Part shown: piece after piece, positions 7,444 through 14,000 of the stretch
How the letters are laid out: every line of letters starts with the position of its first letter
How positions within the stretch are numbered: position 1 is the stretch's first letter
Source: Cerasicoccus maritimus
Lineage (GTDB): Bacteria; Verrucomicrobiota; Verrucomicrobiia; Opitutales; Cerasicoccaceae
DNA length: 64,000 bases
NCBI GenBank assembly: GCA_031296935.1
Contig: JAVDPD010000007.1
Span: forward strand, 107,566 to 171,565
Direction: 5' to 3'
Position numbers and translations under genes: made by a program
The notes under the pieces: model-generated
The model's database searches: none
What the model was told of the DNA's origin: nothing
The model's input: the letters and a program-made list of their open reading frames with translations, nothing else

Positions 7444-7519
7444 GGGCTCATGGTGAAAGCGAAGATCATACAAGGGCGCGAACCTTGTGTTGGAGGTTTG
7501 AGTCCTCCTGAGCCTACCA
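7444..7519 (+). tRNA. tRNA-Arg-like (anticodon GCG)
   Basis: Acceptor GGGCTCA pairs with TGAGCCT, the D-stem is GTGA/TCAT, the anticodon stem CAAGG/CCTTG, the T-stem GGAGG/CCTCC, and CCA is encoded. The seven-base anticodon loop is GCGCGAA, giving GCG (Arg CGC codon), but the nearly universal U33 is C. The T-loop is TTTGAGT, with T in place of C56. Folding is sound while two diagnostic bases are wrong, so function is doubtful. Confidence 0.6.
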
Positions 7520-7560
7520 GCAGGGCAATGCCCTGCACTCGAGATACTGGCGTATCTCAT
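7520..7560 (+). repeat. Double-hairpin spacer, copy 3
   Basis: GCAGGGC/GCCCTGC, then ACTC, then GAGATAC/GTATCTC. Both stems differ from copies 1 and 2 by compensating changes on the two strands. Confidence 0.8.
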
Positions 7561-7575
7561 ATTCTTTCTTAAATA

Positions 7576-7652
7576 CAGGTGCGTGGCCCAAGGGGCAGGG
7601 GCATCAGGTTGTGAGCCTGGGGAAGTGGGTTCGAATCCCACCCACCTGACCA
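7576..7652 (+). tRNA. tRNA-His (GTG)
   Basis: Anticodon stem TCAGG/CCTGG with loop TTGTGAG (anticodon GTG), T-stem GTGGG/CCCAC with loop TTCGAAT, and encoded CCA. The acceptor is CAGGTGC against CCACCTG, with one mismatch at 7-66. The discriminator is A and no extra G(-1):C73 pair is seen, unlike most bacterial tRNA-His. The D-stem is weak. Confidence 0.75.
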
Positions 7653-7693
7653 CCAAGGCGCAGCCTTGGAACCGAAATGCTGCCGCATCTCAT
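7653..7693 (+). repeat. Double-hairpin spacer, copy 4
   Basis: CCAAGGC/GCCTTGG, then GAACC, then GAAATGC/GCATCTC with one mismatch in the second stem. It follows tRNA-His directly. Confidence 0.75.
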
Positions 7694-7735
7694 GGCTTCG
7701 CGATTAGTCATCGGCTCTTCGTGACTCCCTTTCAT

Positions 7736-7810
7736 CGCAGAGTAGCTCAACGGATAGAGCTCCGGTCTCATACGTCGGCGGTACGGGTTCGATTCCCGTC
7801 TCTGCAACCA
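7736..7810 (+). tRNA. tRNA-Met or tRNA-Ile2 (CAT)
   Basis: D-stem GCTC/GAGC, anticodon stem CCGGT/GTCGG with loop CTCATAC (anticodon CAT), T-stem ACGGG/CCCGT with loop TTCGATT, encoded CCA. The acceptor pairs except for a C-A at position 1-72. An initiator tRNA also has a 1-72 mismatch, but the three G-C pairs of the initiator anticodon stem are absent. Elongator Met or lysidine-modified Ile cannot be told apart here. Confidence 0.8.
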
Positions 7811-7814
7811 TTTC

Positions 7815-7889
7815 GGGTGCATCGTCCAGCGGCTAGGACAATGCATTGTCTATGCGAAAACGTCGGTTCGATTCCGGCTGTGCCCGCCA
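7815..7889 (+). tRNA. tRNA-Asp (GTC)
   Basis: Acceptor GGGTGCA against TGTGCCC with two wobble pairs, D-stem GTCC/GGAC, anticodon loop TTGTCTA (anticodon GTC), discriminator G as expected for Asp, encoded CCA. The base after the anticodon is T rather than the usual purine, and the outermost anticodon-stem pair is a mismatch. Confidence 0.8.
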
Positions 7890-7894
7890 TTTTT

Positions 7895-7968
7895 GCGCGC
7901 ATCGTCCAACGGTAAGACGACGCTCTTCCAAAGCGAGAATGCTGGTTCAAGTCCAGCTGCGCGCACCA
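7895..7968 (+). tRNA. tRNA-Gly (TCC)
   Basis: Acceptor GCGCGCA/TGCGCGC pairs perfectly, the anticodon loop is CTTCCAA (anticodon TCC), the T-stem GCTGG/CCAGC has loop TTCAAGT, and CCA is encoded. The discriminator is A, where most bacterial tRNA-Gly have T. Confidence 0.85.
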
Positions 7969-7975
7969 TTTTGAT

Positions 7976-8050
7976 TACGGGATAGTGTAGTCGGTAACAC
8001 CGCAGATTTTGAATCTGCTATCGGAGGTTCAAACCCTCCTCCCGTAGCCA
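7976..8050 (+). tRNA. tRNA-Gln (TTG)
   Basis: All four stems pair: acceptor TACGGGA/TCCCGTA, D-stem GTGT/ACAC, anticodon stem GCAGA/TCTGC with loop TTTTGAA (anticodon TTG), T-stem GGAGG/CCTCC. Discriminator G and encoded CCA. Confidence 0.95.
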
Positions 8051-8051
8051 G

Positions 8052-8127
8052 GGCGCTGATCCCCAATGGCGAGGGCGCGGGCCTGCAAAGTCCGCTCTAT
8101 CGGGTTCGAATCCCGGCGGCGCCTCCA
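8052..8127 (+). tRNA. tRNA-Cys (GCA)
   Basis: Acceptor GGCGCTG/CGGCGCC, anticodon stem CGGGC/GTCCG with loop CTGCAAA (anticodon GCA), T-loop TTCGAAT, discriminator T as expected for Cys, encoded CCA. It starts two bases after the CCA of tRNA-Gln. Confidence 0.93.
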
Positions 8128-8135
8128 AATTTCAA

Positions 8136-8171
8136 AGCGCATGATAAACTTTGCGCGATTCTGTAATTAAC
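8136..8171 (+). repeat. Post-tRNA short repeat, copy 2
   Basis: A block starting AGCGCATGATAA and ending TAATTAAC, preceded by AATTTCA just after the tRNA-Cys CCA. It is related to 7101-7136. Confidence 0.6.
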
Positions 8172-8188
8172 CCCTCAGTGACGTGATA

Positions 8189-8556
8189 TTATACTGTAAG
8201 CATGAAATAACTCCACTCAGCTAAGATGGCCAAGACTTGTATGCGTGATTTTTCACGTAGTCGAAAAACAGAAACATATTCGAGATATGATTCGTCTCCA
8301 GCGGGCTCAGACATGATCAGAATCGGGACCAGTCCATCTCTCAAACCCATCTCGTAGTAAGTTCCAAATTTCGGCTCCTGCACAAACTTGGCATTTCGCC
8401 ACACACATCAATTTCTGCGCGCTTACCGAACGCTCGGTTTGCGCGCCAATAAACCTTTCCGCGTCGGTCGACGGCGGCGTCTTGCGTCCATTTTGATGGT
8501 CTTGCGATTCTCCGTTCCGTTTCAGGCAGTCTAAGCGACGTGAGAAACATAGACAT
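8189..8556 (-). pseudogene. Frameshifted small unknown gene inside the tRNA array
   Basis: Two minus-strand frames join at about 8404-8410 to give one continuous protein of about 120 residues. The first part ends Lys-Arg-Ala-Glu-Ile-Asp-Val and the second continues Trp-Arg-Asn-Ala-Lys-Phe. The break lies in a short TG repeat (GATGTGTGTGGCG); loss of one TG would restore the frame. The second half holds Tyr-Glu-Met-Gly-Leu-Arg-Asp-Gly-Leu-Val-Pro-Ile-Leu-Ile. No family is recognised. It could be a true pseudogene, a programmed or contingency frameshift, or a sequencing error. Confidence 0.55.
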
Positions 8557-8558
8557 CT

Positions 8559-8630
8559 GAGGATATAGCTCAGTTGGTAGAGCAGTGGATCGAAAATCCA
8601 TTTGTCTCGGGTTCGATTCCCGAACAGAAA
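8559..8630 (+). pseudogene. tRNA-Phe (GAA)-like gene without acceptor stem
   Basis: A good D-arm (GCTC AGTTGGTA GAGC), an anticodon stem GTGGA/TCCAT with loop TCGAAAA (anticodon GAA but C at position 33), and a T-arm TCGGG TTCGATT CCCGA. The 5' and 3' ends do not pair and no CCA follows; the next tRNA begins three bases later. It is probably a decayed tRNA-Phe. Confidence 0.55.
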
Positions 8631-8632
8631 TC

Positions 8633-8711
8633 GGAATAGTAGTGCAGTCAGGTTAGCACACTGGTCTTGTAAACCAGAGGTCGAGGGTTCGAATCCCTCC
8701 TTATCCCACCA
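8633..8711 (+). tRNA. tRNA-Thr (TGT)
   Basis: D-stem GTGC/GCAC, anticodon stem CTGGT/ACCAG with loop CTTGTAA (anticodon TGT), T-stem GAGGG/CCCTC with loop TTCGAAT, encoded CCA. The acceptor GGAATAG/CTTATCC has two mismatches in its middle and one extra base before CCA, so processing or charging may be impaired. Confidence 0.8.
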
Positions 8712-8744
8712 AGGAAGTCACGGCAAAGACTTAAAAATCAGCCA

Positions 8745-8789
8745 CTAGCATAGGGTGCTAGCAATGCCAGTACGAGAGGAACGCAAAGC
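8745..8789 (+). other. Sarcin-ricin-loop-like hairpin
   Basis: Positions 8769-8780 read AGTACGAGAGGA, identical to the invariant sarcin-ricin loop of 23S rRNA. Flanking bases can pair (TGC/GCA and GC/GC around an AA/AA internal loop), and a hairpin CTAGCA/TGCTAG precedes it. The surrounding sequence does not look like 23S rRNA. It could be chance, an rRNA scrap, or an RNA mimic. Confidence 0.4.
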
Positions 8790-8833
8790 AAAAACAAAAG
8801 CCCAAGGGGAGCCTTGGCATTTCGTGAAAGCCC

Positions 8834-8867
8834 GGCGCGGATTGTTTAGCGATAATCAATTCCGCGC
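8834..8867. repeat. Inverted repeat
   Basis: GGCGCGGA and TCCGCGCC arms around an AT-rich centre that itself pairs in part. It lies in the gene-free stretch 8712-9132, which otherwise shows only a second small palindrome near 9054 (GCGGAC/GTCCGC). Confidence 0.6.
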
Positions 8868-9132
8868 CAGCGCCGCGGCCGCTTGAGTCGGCGTGGATAC
8901 CGGTTGCTACTTGACTGGGCAAGACAGCGGCGCATGCCGCGCACGCTGGGTATGGATGCGATTGAGGCGAACCTGAGGGTGCTTTTTTCGCGGAAATACT
9001 CTGCGTTGCAAAGTATGCGCCAAAGTCGCGCCCAGCCAACTGGCCTCCTGAAGCGCGGACCCGCGAGTCCGCCGCGTGGCTGATCGATTGGCCCAACTCC
9101 CCGCGGGCCCATTTTATTCTAATGGCGAATCG

Positions 9133-9407
9133 CTAGAGCACTTTTCATCTAACTTGGCCGATCAGGCCGCAGTGATTTTTCGTGTCCAGCAAGGCTGGCT
9201 TGAGTGTAGCGCACTGGAAGTGCGTGAGTGAAAAGCCAACGAAGCTGGCGCGGAAAAGCGCTCGGTTAAAGGCTTGGGGCCAGATTGGAAGGTCGCGGCG
9301 TTGGCATTTCAATCACGGGCTTCCAGCCCGCTCAATCAATACCGCCTTGCGCTGCTTCCAATCTCATCCCCACCTGATTCGGCCAATTTAGATGAAAAAT
9401 GCTCTAA
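9133..9407. mobile_element. MITE-like element, about 275 bp
   Basis: Imperfect terminal inverted repeats of about 34 bp (9133-9166 and 9373-9407) share the ends YTAGAGCA, TTTTCATCTAA and TTGGCCG. Both flanks carry TCG, a possible 3-bp target duplication. No transposase is encoded inside; the only ORF (9182-9391) has no recognisable content. It is probably a non-autonomous element moved by a transposase elsewhere in the genome. Confidence 0.65.
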
Positions 9408-9488
9408 TCGCCCATGACGAAAGGGACACAACATTCCGCATTCGTCATTCGCTCTTCGCCATCAACTAAACCTCAACCCAACACGAAC

Positions 9489-11006
9489 ATGATCCCGATC
9501 AAATATGTGAACATTCCGTATGAGCACTTTGGTCTCGTTTACCGTGACGGACGTTTCGTGAAACTGCTGAAGCCGGGTCGCACCTGGTACTTCGATCCAC
9601 TCATGCGAGTGTCTATCGGCAAGCTCTGGCAGGGCAAGCCTTGGATCGAAATGCCGGCGACGCAGCTGCGTCAGCTTCGCGAATCTCCCGCCATTCAAGA
9701 GCACGCAGCGTTCATCGACCTGAAGGACACGCAGCGTGCGCTCGTTTGGCTGGACGGCCGTTTCCACGGTATCCTCGAGCCGGGGCTCTACGCCTACTGG
9801 AAGACCGTTGTTGAAGTCCGCGTGGAAATCATGGATGTGCGCAACATCCTGTTCCGCCACGACGAAGCCGACATCATCCTCAAGACCGCCGCGGCCAAGC
9901 GCCACCTCGACGTATACGAAACTGCCGAAAACCTCGGCAGCGTAGTTTACGTGGACGGGCGCTTTCACGGCGTTTACGGCCCGGGAACCATTGGCTACTG
10001 GAAGAACGGTCTGACCGTTCGCCGTGAGTCCTTTGCGCTCCCGTGGCTGCCGATGAATGACAACGAACTCGAAAAGCTTCGTGAAGACGGTCAGCTCGAC
10101 GCGTTCGCATCCTTCGTCGACGTTCAGGACAACCAGCGCGCACTGGTGTGGTTTAACGGCCGCTTCCATTGCATTCTGGGGCCGGGCCTCTACGCCTACC
10201 TAAAGGAAGGGCATGAGGCCCGCGTCAACCTGATCGACGCGACGATGCCGCAGTTCATCTACGATGAGCTCGACGTCATCTTCAAGCACGCCGAGGCGCT
10301 TCGCCAGCTCGCGGTCTACGAAATCGCAGACAACGAGCAGGGCGTGCTTTACCAGGATGGGAAGTTCTCTGAGCTTCTTTCTCCGGGCCGCTACGCGTTC
10401 TGGAAGGATGTAGGCAACGTCCGCGTCCGCCAGTACGATCTGCGTGAGCAAGTCCTCGACGTGAGCGGGCAGGAAATCATGACGGCAGACAAAGTAACCC
10501 TGCGTCTGAACGCCGTGCTGAGCTACCGCATCGTCGATGTCCGCAAGGCGGCTGAAACCGTGAAGGACGCCGAACAGGCGCTCTACCGTGAGCTTCAGCT
10601 GATCATCCGCGCGGAAGTCGGCGGCCGCACCCTCGACCAACTGCTCACGGACAAGACTGCGGTGGCGCACGACGCCCTGAAGTCTATCCAGCAAAAGGCT
10701 GAAGATTACGGCCTCGAAGTCAAGGGGCTGGGGATCCGCGATGTCATCCTGCCGGGTGATATGAAGGAGCTCCTGAACCAAGTCATCGAAGCCGAAAAGG
10801 CCGCCCAGGCCAACGTCATCAAACGCCGCGAAGAAACGGCCGCCATGCGCAGCCAGCTCAACACGGCCAAGATGATCGAAGACAACCCGACGCTCCTGCG
10901 CCTGCGCGAGCTCGAAACGGTCGAAAAGATCGCTGAAAAGTCGAACCTGCAAATCTTCGTTGGGGATGGGCAGGGGCTCACCAAGAGCATCGTCAAACTA
11001 GTCTAA
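9489..11006 (+). CDS. Slipin / SPFH-domain protein with five N-terminal repeats
   Basis: The 505-residue protein belongs to the SPFH (stomatin/prohibitin/band 7) group. The C-terminal half holds the band-7 core (Val-Leu-Ser-Tyr-Arg-Ile-Val-Asp, then Gly-Ile-Arg-Asp-Val-Ile-Leu-Pro-Gly) and a charged helix ending in Glu-Ala-Glu-Lys-Ala-Ala-Gln-Ala. The N-terminal half is unusual: the pattern Asp-Gly-Arg-Phe-x4-Leu-x-Pro-Gly-x-Tyr-x-Tyr-Trp-Lys recurs five times, at nucleotides near 9545, 9750, 9950, 10155 and 10355, a period of about 67 residues. No transmembrane helix is evident. The ATG at 9489 is preferred over the upstream one at 9414, whose 25 residues are low-complexity. Role: probably membrane or protein scaffolding. 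Confidence 0.85.
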   Translation: MIPIKYVNIPYEHFGLVYRDGRFVKLLKPGRTWYFDPLMRVSIGKLWQGKPWIEMPATQLRQLRESPAIQEHAAFIDLKDTQRALVWLDGRFHGILEPGLYAYWKTVVEVRVEIMDVRNILFRHDEADIILKTAAAKRHLDVYETAENLGSVVYVDGRFHGVYGPGTIGYWKNGLTVRRESFALPWLPMNDNELEKLREDGQLDAFASFVDVQDNQRALVWFNGRFHCILGPGLYAYLKEGHEARVNLIDATMPQFIYDELDVIFKHAEALRQLAVYEIADNEQGVLYQDGKFSELLSPGRYAFWKDVGNVRVRQYDLREQVLDVSGQEIMTADKVTLRLNAVLSYRIVDVRKAAETVKDAEQALYRELQLIIRAEVGGRTLDQLLTDKTAVAHDALKSIQQKAEDYGLEVKGLGIRDVILPGDMKELLNQVIEAEKAAQANVIKRREETAAMRSQLNTAKMIEDNPTLLRLRELETVEKIAEKSNLQIFVGDGQGLTKSIVKLV

Positions 11007-11012
11007 CTCAGT

Positions 11013-11047
11013 CCCGGAGGGCCAACGACTCCGGGGCTTTATTTTTT
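11013..11047 (+). terminator. Rho-independent terminator of the slipin gene
   Basis: Stem CCCGGAG/CTCCGGG with a nine-base loop, followed by GCTTTATTTTTTC. Confidence 0.85.
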
Positions 11048-11115
11048 CATTAAACGCCATGCTTGAAATGTACACCGCAAAAATTAACTTTGTGGGGCAA
11101 AGCAATCGCTCCACT

Positions 11116-11421
11116 ATGTCGAAGAAAAACGTTGAAGAGATCGCCTGCTCACTTTGCGGGCGCGCCACTCCGGCCAAGCATGTCGAGAAACATCACCTCG
11201 TGCCGCGATCCAAGGGCGGGACGGACACCATTGATGTTTGCCGAAACTGCGGCGACCAGGTCCATAAGCTATTTTCGAACAACGAACTTCGCGACGAATA
11301 CAATACGCTGGAGAAGCTGCGAACCGCGCCGGGAATGGAGAAATGGATCCGCTGGGTGCGTAAGCAGGATAGCTTCACCTTCTCGATGAAGTCGCCCAAG
11401 GGCCGACGCCCGGACAAGTAA
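11116..11421 (+). CDS. HNH endonuclease-like protein
   Basis: This 101-residue protein has a zinc-binding HNH layout: Cys-Ser-Leu-Cys near residue 11, then Glu-Lys-His-His-Leu-Val-Pro-Arg-Ser-Lys-Gly-Gly, then Cys-Arg-Asn-Cys-Gly-Asp-Gln-Val-His-Lys. The two CxxC pairs and the His-His pair are intact. The ATG at 11116 is chosen because the domain starts just after it; an ATG at 11059 would add 19 residues with no domain. It stands alone with its own terminator. The target is unknown; such stand-alone proteins may be nicking enzymes or have regulatory roles. Confidence 0.8.
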   Translation: MSKKNVEEIACSLCGRATPAKHVEKHHLVPRSKGGTDTIDVCRNCGDQVHKLFSNNELRDEYNTLEKLRTAPGMEKWIRWVRKQDSFTFSMKSPKGRRPDK

Positions 11422-11450
11422 TCCCGGGCATTCATTTTTTATCAATGCAG

Positions 11451-11477
11451 GCAGTCCGTTCGCGGGCTGCTTGTTTT
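11451..11477 (+). terminator. Rho-independent terminator of the HNH gene
   Basis: Stem GCAGTCCG/CGGGCTGC with a TTCG tetraloop, followed by TTGTTTT. Confidence 0.8.
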
Positions 11478-11522
11478 ACTTTGCCGTGCAAAGCTTAACT
11501 GCGCTGGGAGGCGCACATAGTC

Positions 11523-12521
11523 ATGAATACCGAAGAATTGCGCCTGATTCGGGATTGTTTACCCGAGGGGCGCACCAAGTATTATTACTTCAAAGACGCA
11601 TATGTATTCCAGATCCTCAAGTGGAAGCTAGGTGAGGCGCAGGCCACTGCTTCTTCGCTCAAGCAGCATGCGCAATGGCAACGCTTCGCCAAGAAGGAAG
11701 CCTTCGCGCGTTACCTGTCGAAGTGGCCCGATGGCTTGGTCGATGGCGAGCGCTTGGGCTACTATTGGCCGAGTGATCAGCAGGTGCATGCGTTCCGTTT
11801 AACGTTGGGCGAGTGGGGGCAGGAGCCGAGCAATCAGAACGATTCCTGGTTTCAGACTTCGCGTTCCGGCTGGAACCTCGTGCTCCAGCTGAACTTTCCG
11901 GCCGAGCATGATCGCGAATACCGAAACCTGGTTGGGCCGGATGGAGGCAGCTACTTCGCGTGGACGTTTCACCCGGTGCGTGTGGGCCAGTATAATACGC
12001 TGGCTTGGGCGCGTCTGGATATCGACCTTGATCGCGGCGTGGCCTTGATTGAGGAAATTCAAACCGACTGGCTGCGCGAAGCCGCGAGTCAGCGCAGTCA
12101 CTTGGCCAAGGAACTGAAGCAGGGCAGGCTGAAGCTCGATGACCGCTGGTGGCAGTCCACCGTGGGCAACGTGATCAGCTACTTCGACCGCAACCTCGAA
12201 CCCTTGCTCGATGTGTGGGACGAGGCCATGCTGTCGGCGGCTCTGTGGTTCCTCTATAAGGAGCTCGGCGTTTCGCGGGTGTATTATCACACGTGGGAGT
12301 CTGGGCTGCTATACAAGCAACTGCCGGAGGATAGCGCGCCGCCACGCTCACTCTACACCAAGTTGCCGAAGCGATTCGGTTTTGAAAAGGTGGAGATGGG
12401 CCCGAGCTTCCTCGACGAGTCGCAGAAGTCTCGTCGCTTCTGGAAGCGACGCAAGGACAAGCGAACCACCGCAGCTTGGTGGCGCCTGGACCTGGAGTCC
12501 GCCGTTCAATTCGCCAAATAG
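11523..12521 (+). CDS. Unknown protein with Glu-Ile-Gln-Thr-Asp-Trp motif
   Basis: This 332-residue soluble protein starts at ATG 11523 with a GGGAGG sequence upstream. It holds the block Ala-Leu-Ile-Glu-Glu-Ile-Gln-Thr-Asp-Trp near residue 178. A closely similar block (E-I-Q-[ST]-D-W) is known to me from large polyvalent proteins of phages and conjugative elements, where its role is unclear. The C-terminal third is basic and rich in aromatic residues (Arg-Arg-Phe-Trp-Lys-Arg-Arg). No membrane segment or signal peptide is seen. It is followed by a strong terminator and probably forms its own transcription unit. No function is assigned. Confidence 0.8.
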   Translation: MNTEELRLIRDCLPEGRTKYYYFKDAYVFQILKWKLGEAQATASSLKQHAQWQRFAKKEAFARYLSKWPDGLVDGERLGYYWPSDQQVHAFRLTLGEWGQEPSNQNDSWFQTSRSGWNLVLQLNFPAEHDREYRNLVGPDGGSYFAWTFHPVRVGQYNTLAWARLDIDLDRGVALIEEIQTDWLREAASQRSHLAKELKQGRLKLDDRWWQSTVGNVISYFDRNLEPLLDVWDEAMLSAALWFLYKELGVSRVYYHTWESGLLYKQLPEDSAPPRSLYTKLPKRFGFEKVEMGPSFLDESQKSRRFWKRRKDKRTTAAWWRLDLESAVQFAK

Positions 12522-12542
12522 GCATAGTGAAAAGGGGAAAAG

Positions 12543-12587
12543 GGCGGCCCGGCCTTTTTGGTTGGCCGGGTCGCCTATCAATTTTTT
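12543..12587 (+). terminator. Strong Rho-independent terminator
   Basis: A 12-bp stem (GGCGGCCCGGCC/GGCCGGGTCGCC, one G-T pair) with a nine-base loop, followed by TATCAATTTTTT. Confidence 0.9.
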
Positions 12588-12750
12588 GTGCGAGTCATCC
12601 TCTCGCATCCACCGCCGTTCGACTGTTGCTGGCTTTATTGCCGGGAGTAGAAAAGCTGCTTGTGTGGGTTGCCTCGCCGGCGAAACGCATTATATCTTTG
12701 CGTCGACATACGGTGGTGTGTCATGGATTATACTCTCTCCCAGTCTTGTT

Positions 12751-13932
12751 ATGCATTATCGTCGATTTGGCCGAACCGAAATTCAAATGCCCGTCATCAC
12801 TGCGGGTGGCATGCGCTACCAGCAGTCGTGGGAGGACCTCTCCGCTGACAAAATAAAAAAGGAGGAGCAGGAGCGCATCACGAGCTGTATTCATCGCGCC
12901 TTAGAGTTGGGGATTAACCACATCGAGACCGCGCGGGGTTATGGCAGCTCCGAAGTGCAACTGAAGCGTGTGTTGAAAGACATTCCGCGCGAGAAATACG
13001 TTTTGCAGAGTAAGGTTGCGCCGCAAGTGGACCCCAAGAAGTTTGAGGCAATCCTGAACGACACCTTCGACCGTTTGGGCTGCGACTACCTCGATTTGTT
13101 TGGTTTTCACGGTATTAACCTTGATACTATCTTAGATTGGACTGTTCGCAAAGGCGGCTGCATGGAGGTCGCGCGACGCTGGCAAAAAGACGGCCGCATT
13201 AAGCACATCGGTTTTTCTACGCACGCGCCGTGCGATGTCATCGTCCGTGCCGCTGAGACCGGCGAGTTCGACTACGTGAACCTGCACTGGTATTTTATCA
13301 ACCAAACGAACTGGGCCGCGGTTGAAGCTGCAACCAAGCAAGATATGGGCGTCTTCATCATTAGCCCGAATGACAAAGGCGGGCAGCTCTTTAACCCACC
13401 ACAGAAGCTGGTGGACCTGTGCGATCCACTGACGCCGATGGGCTTCAACACGCTCTTCTGTTTGCGTCGACCCGAGGTGCACACGCTGAGTGTCGGCGTG
13501 GCGCAGCCGGATCAATTCGACCCGCAGATCGACGCACTCGAACACTACGACAACATCGACGCGACTATTGCGCCGATTGAGAAGCGCATCAATGACGCCA
13601 TTGTCGCGGAGCTGGGCACCGATTGGTGGCCAAGCTACGTTGAGGGATTGCCGAGCTATTTGAACGCTCCTGGCGAAGTGAATCTGCAATACATTCTGCG
13701 GCTTTGGACTCTGGCCAAGGGCCTCGACATGGATGGCTATGGCAAATACCGCTATGGCATGCTGGGTAATGGCGACCACTGGATGGGCGGCCAGAAAGCA
13801 GTAGACTTTAAGGACGAGGACATCATTAAGGCGGTCAACGGGCATCCCTTTGCTAAGAAAATTCCGGACATCCTGCGCGAAGCACACGAAATATTTAAGG
13901 GCGAAGAGCGTAAGCGTCTTTCCAGCGCGTAG
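12751..13932 (+). CDS. Aldo/keto reductase
   Basis: This 393-residue NADPH-dependent oxidoreductase has the AKR barrel start (His-Tyr-Arg-Arg-Phe-Gly-Arg-Thr). The catalytic Tyr lies in Ile-Glu-Thr-Ala-Arg-Gly-Tyr-Gly, the Lys in Leu-Gln-Ser-Lys-Val, and the His in Phe-Gly-Phe-His-Gly. The Asp usually found four residues before the Ala-x-x-Tyr is Glu here (Ile-Glu-Thr), a conservative change at the catalytic tetrad. The C-terminal 90 residues extend the usual fold, as in the long predicted AKRs with an extra helical tail. The frame is open far upstream, but only the ATG at 12751 gives a family-like N terminus. Substrate unknown. Confidence 0.9.
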   Translation: MHYRRFGRTEIQMPVITAGGMRYQQSWEDLSADKIKKEEQERITSCIHRALELGINHIETARGYGSSEVQLKRVLKDIPREKYVLQSKVAPQVDPKKFEAILNDTFDRLGCDYLDLFGFHGINLDTILDWTVRKGGCMEVARRWQKDGRIKHIGFSTHAPCDVIVRAAETGEFDYVNLHWYFINQTNWAAVEAATKQDMGVFIISPNDKGGQLFNPPQKLVDLCDPLTPMGFNTLFCLRRPEVHTLSVGVAQPDQFDPQIDALEHYDNIDATIAPIEKRINDAIVAELGTDWWPSYVEGLPSYLNAPGEVNLQYILRLWTLAKGLDMDGYGKYRYGMLGNGDHWMGGQKAVDFKDEDIIKAVNGHPFAKKIPDILREAHEIFKGEERKRLSSA

Positions 13933-13942
13933 TTTAGTGGCG

Positions 13943-13996
13943 GCTCAATATTGGTATTGAGTAGCTCTTTTCCGGAAAAGCCTACGTAGGCTTTTT
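13943..13996 (+). terminator. Two hairpins ending the reductase gene
   Basis: CTCAATA/TATTGAG is followed by the palindrome AAAAGCCTACGTAGGCTTTT and a T-run. Confidence 0.75.
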
Positions 13997-14000
13997 GAAA

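Noticed and set aside
7020-7950. Several ORFs of 60-112 codons on both strands in the tRNA array (with peptides such as Gly-Gly-Ile-Arg-Thr-His or Gly-Phe-Glu-Pro-Thr)
   Set aside because: They are antisense or sense read-outs of tRNA T-arms, a well-known annotation artefact.
8700-8800. A 23S rRNA gene fragment
   Set aside because: Only 12 bases match; the sequence on either side does not follow 23S rRNA.
12211-12750. Upstream extension of the aldo/keto reductase frame (573 codons in total)
   Set aside because: The added 180 codons overlap the preceding gene and a terminator and do not look like protein; the domain starts at 12751.
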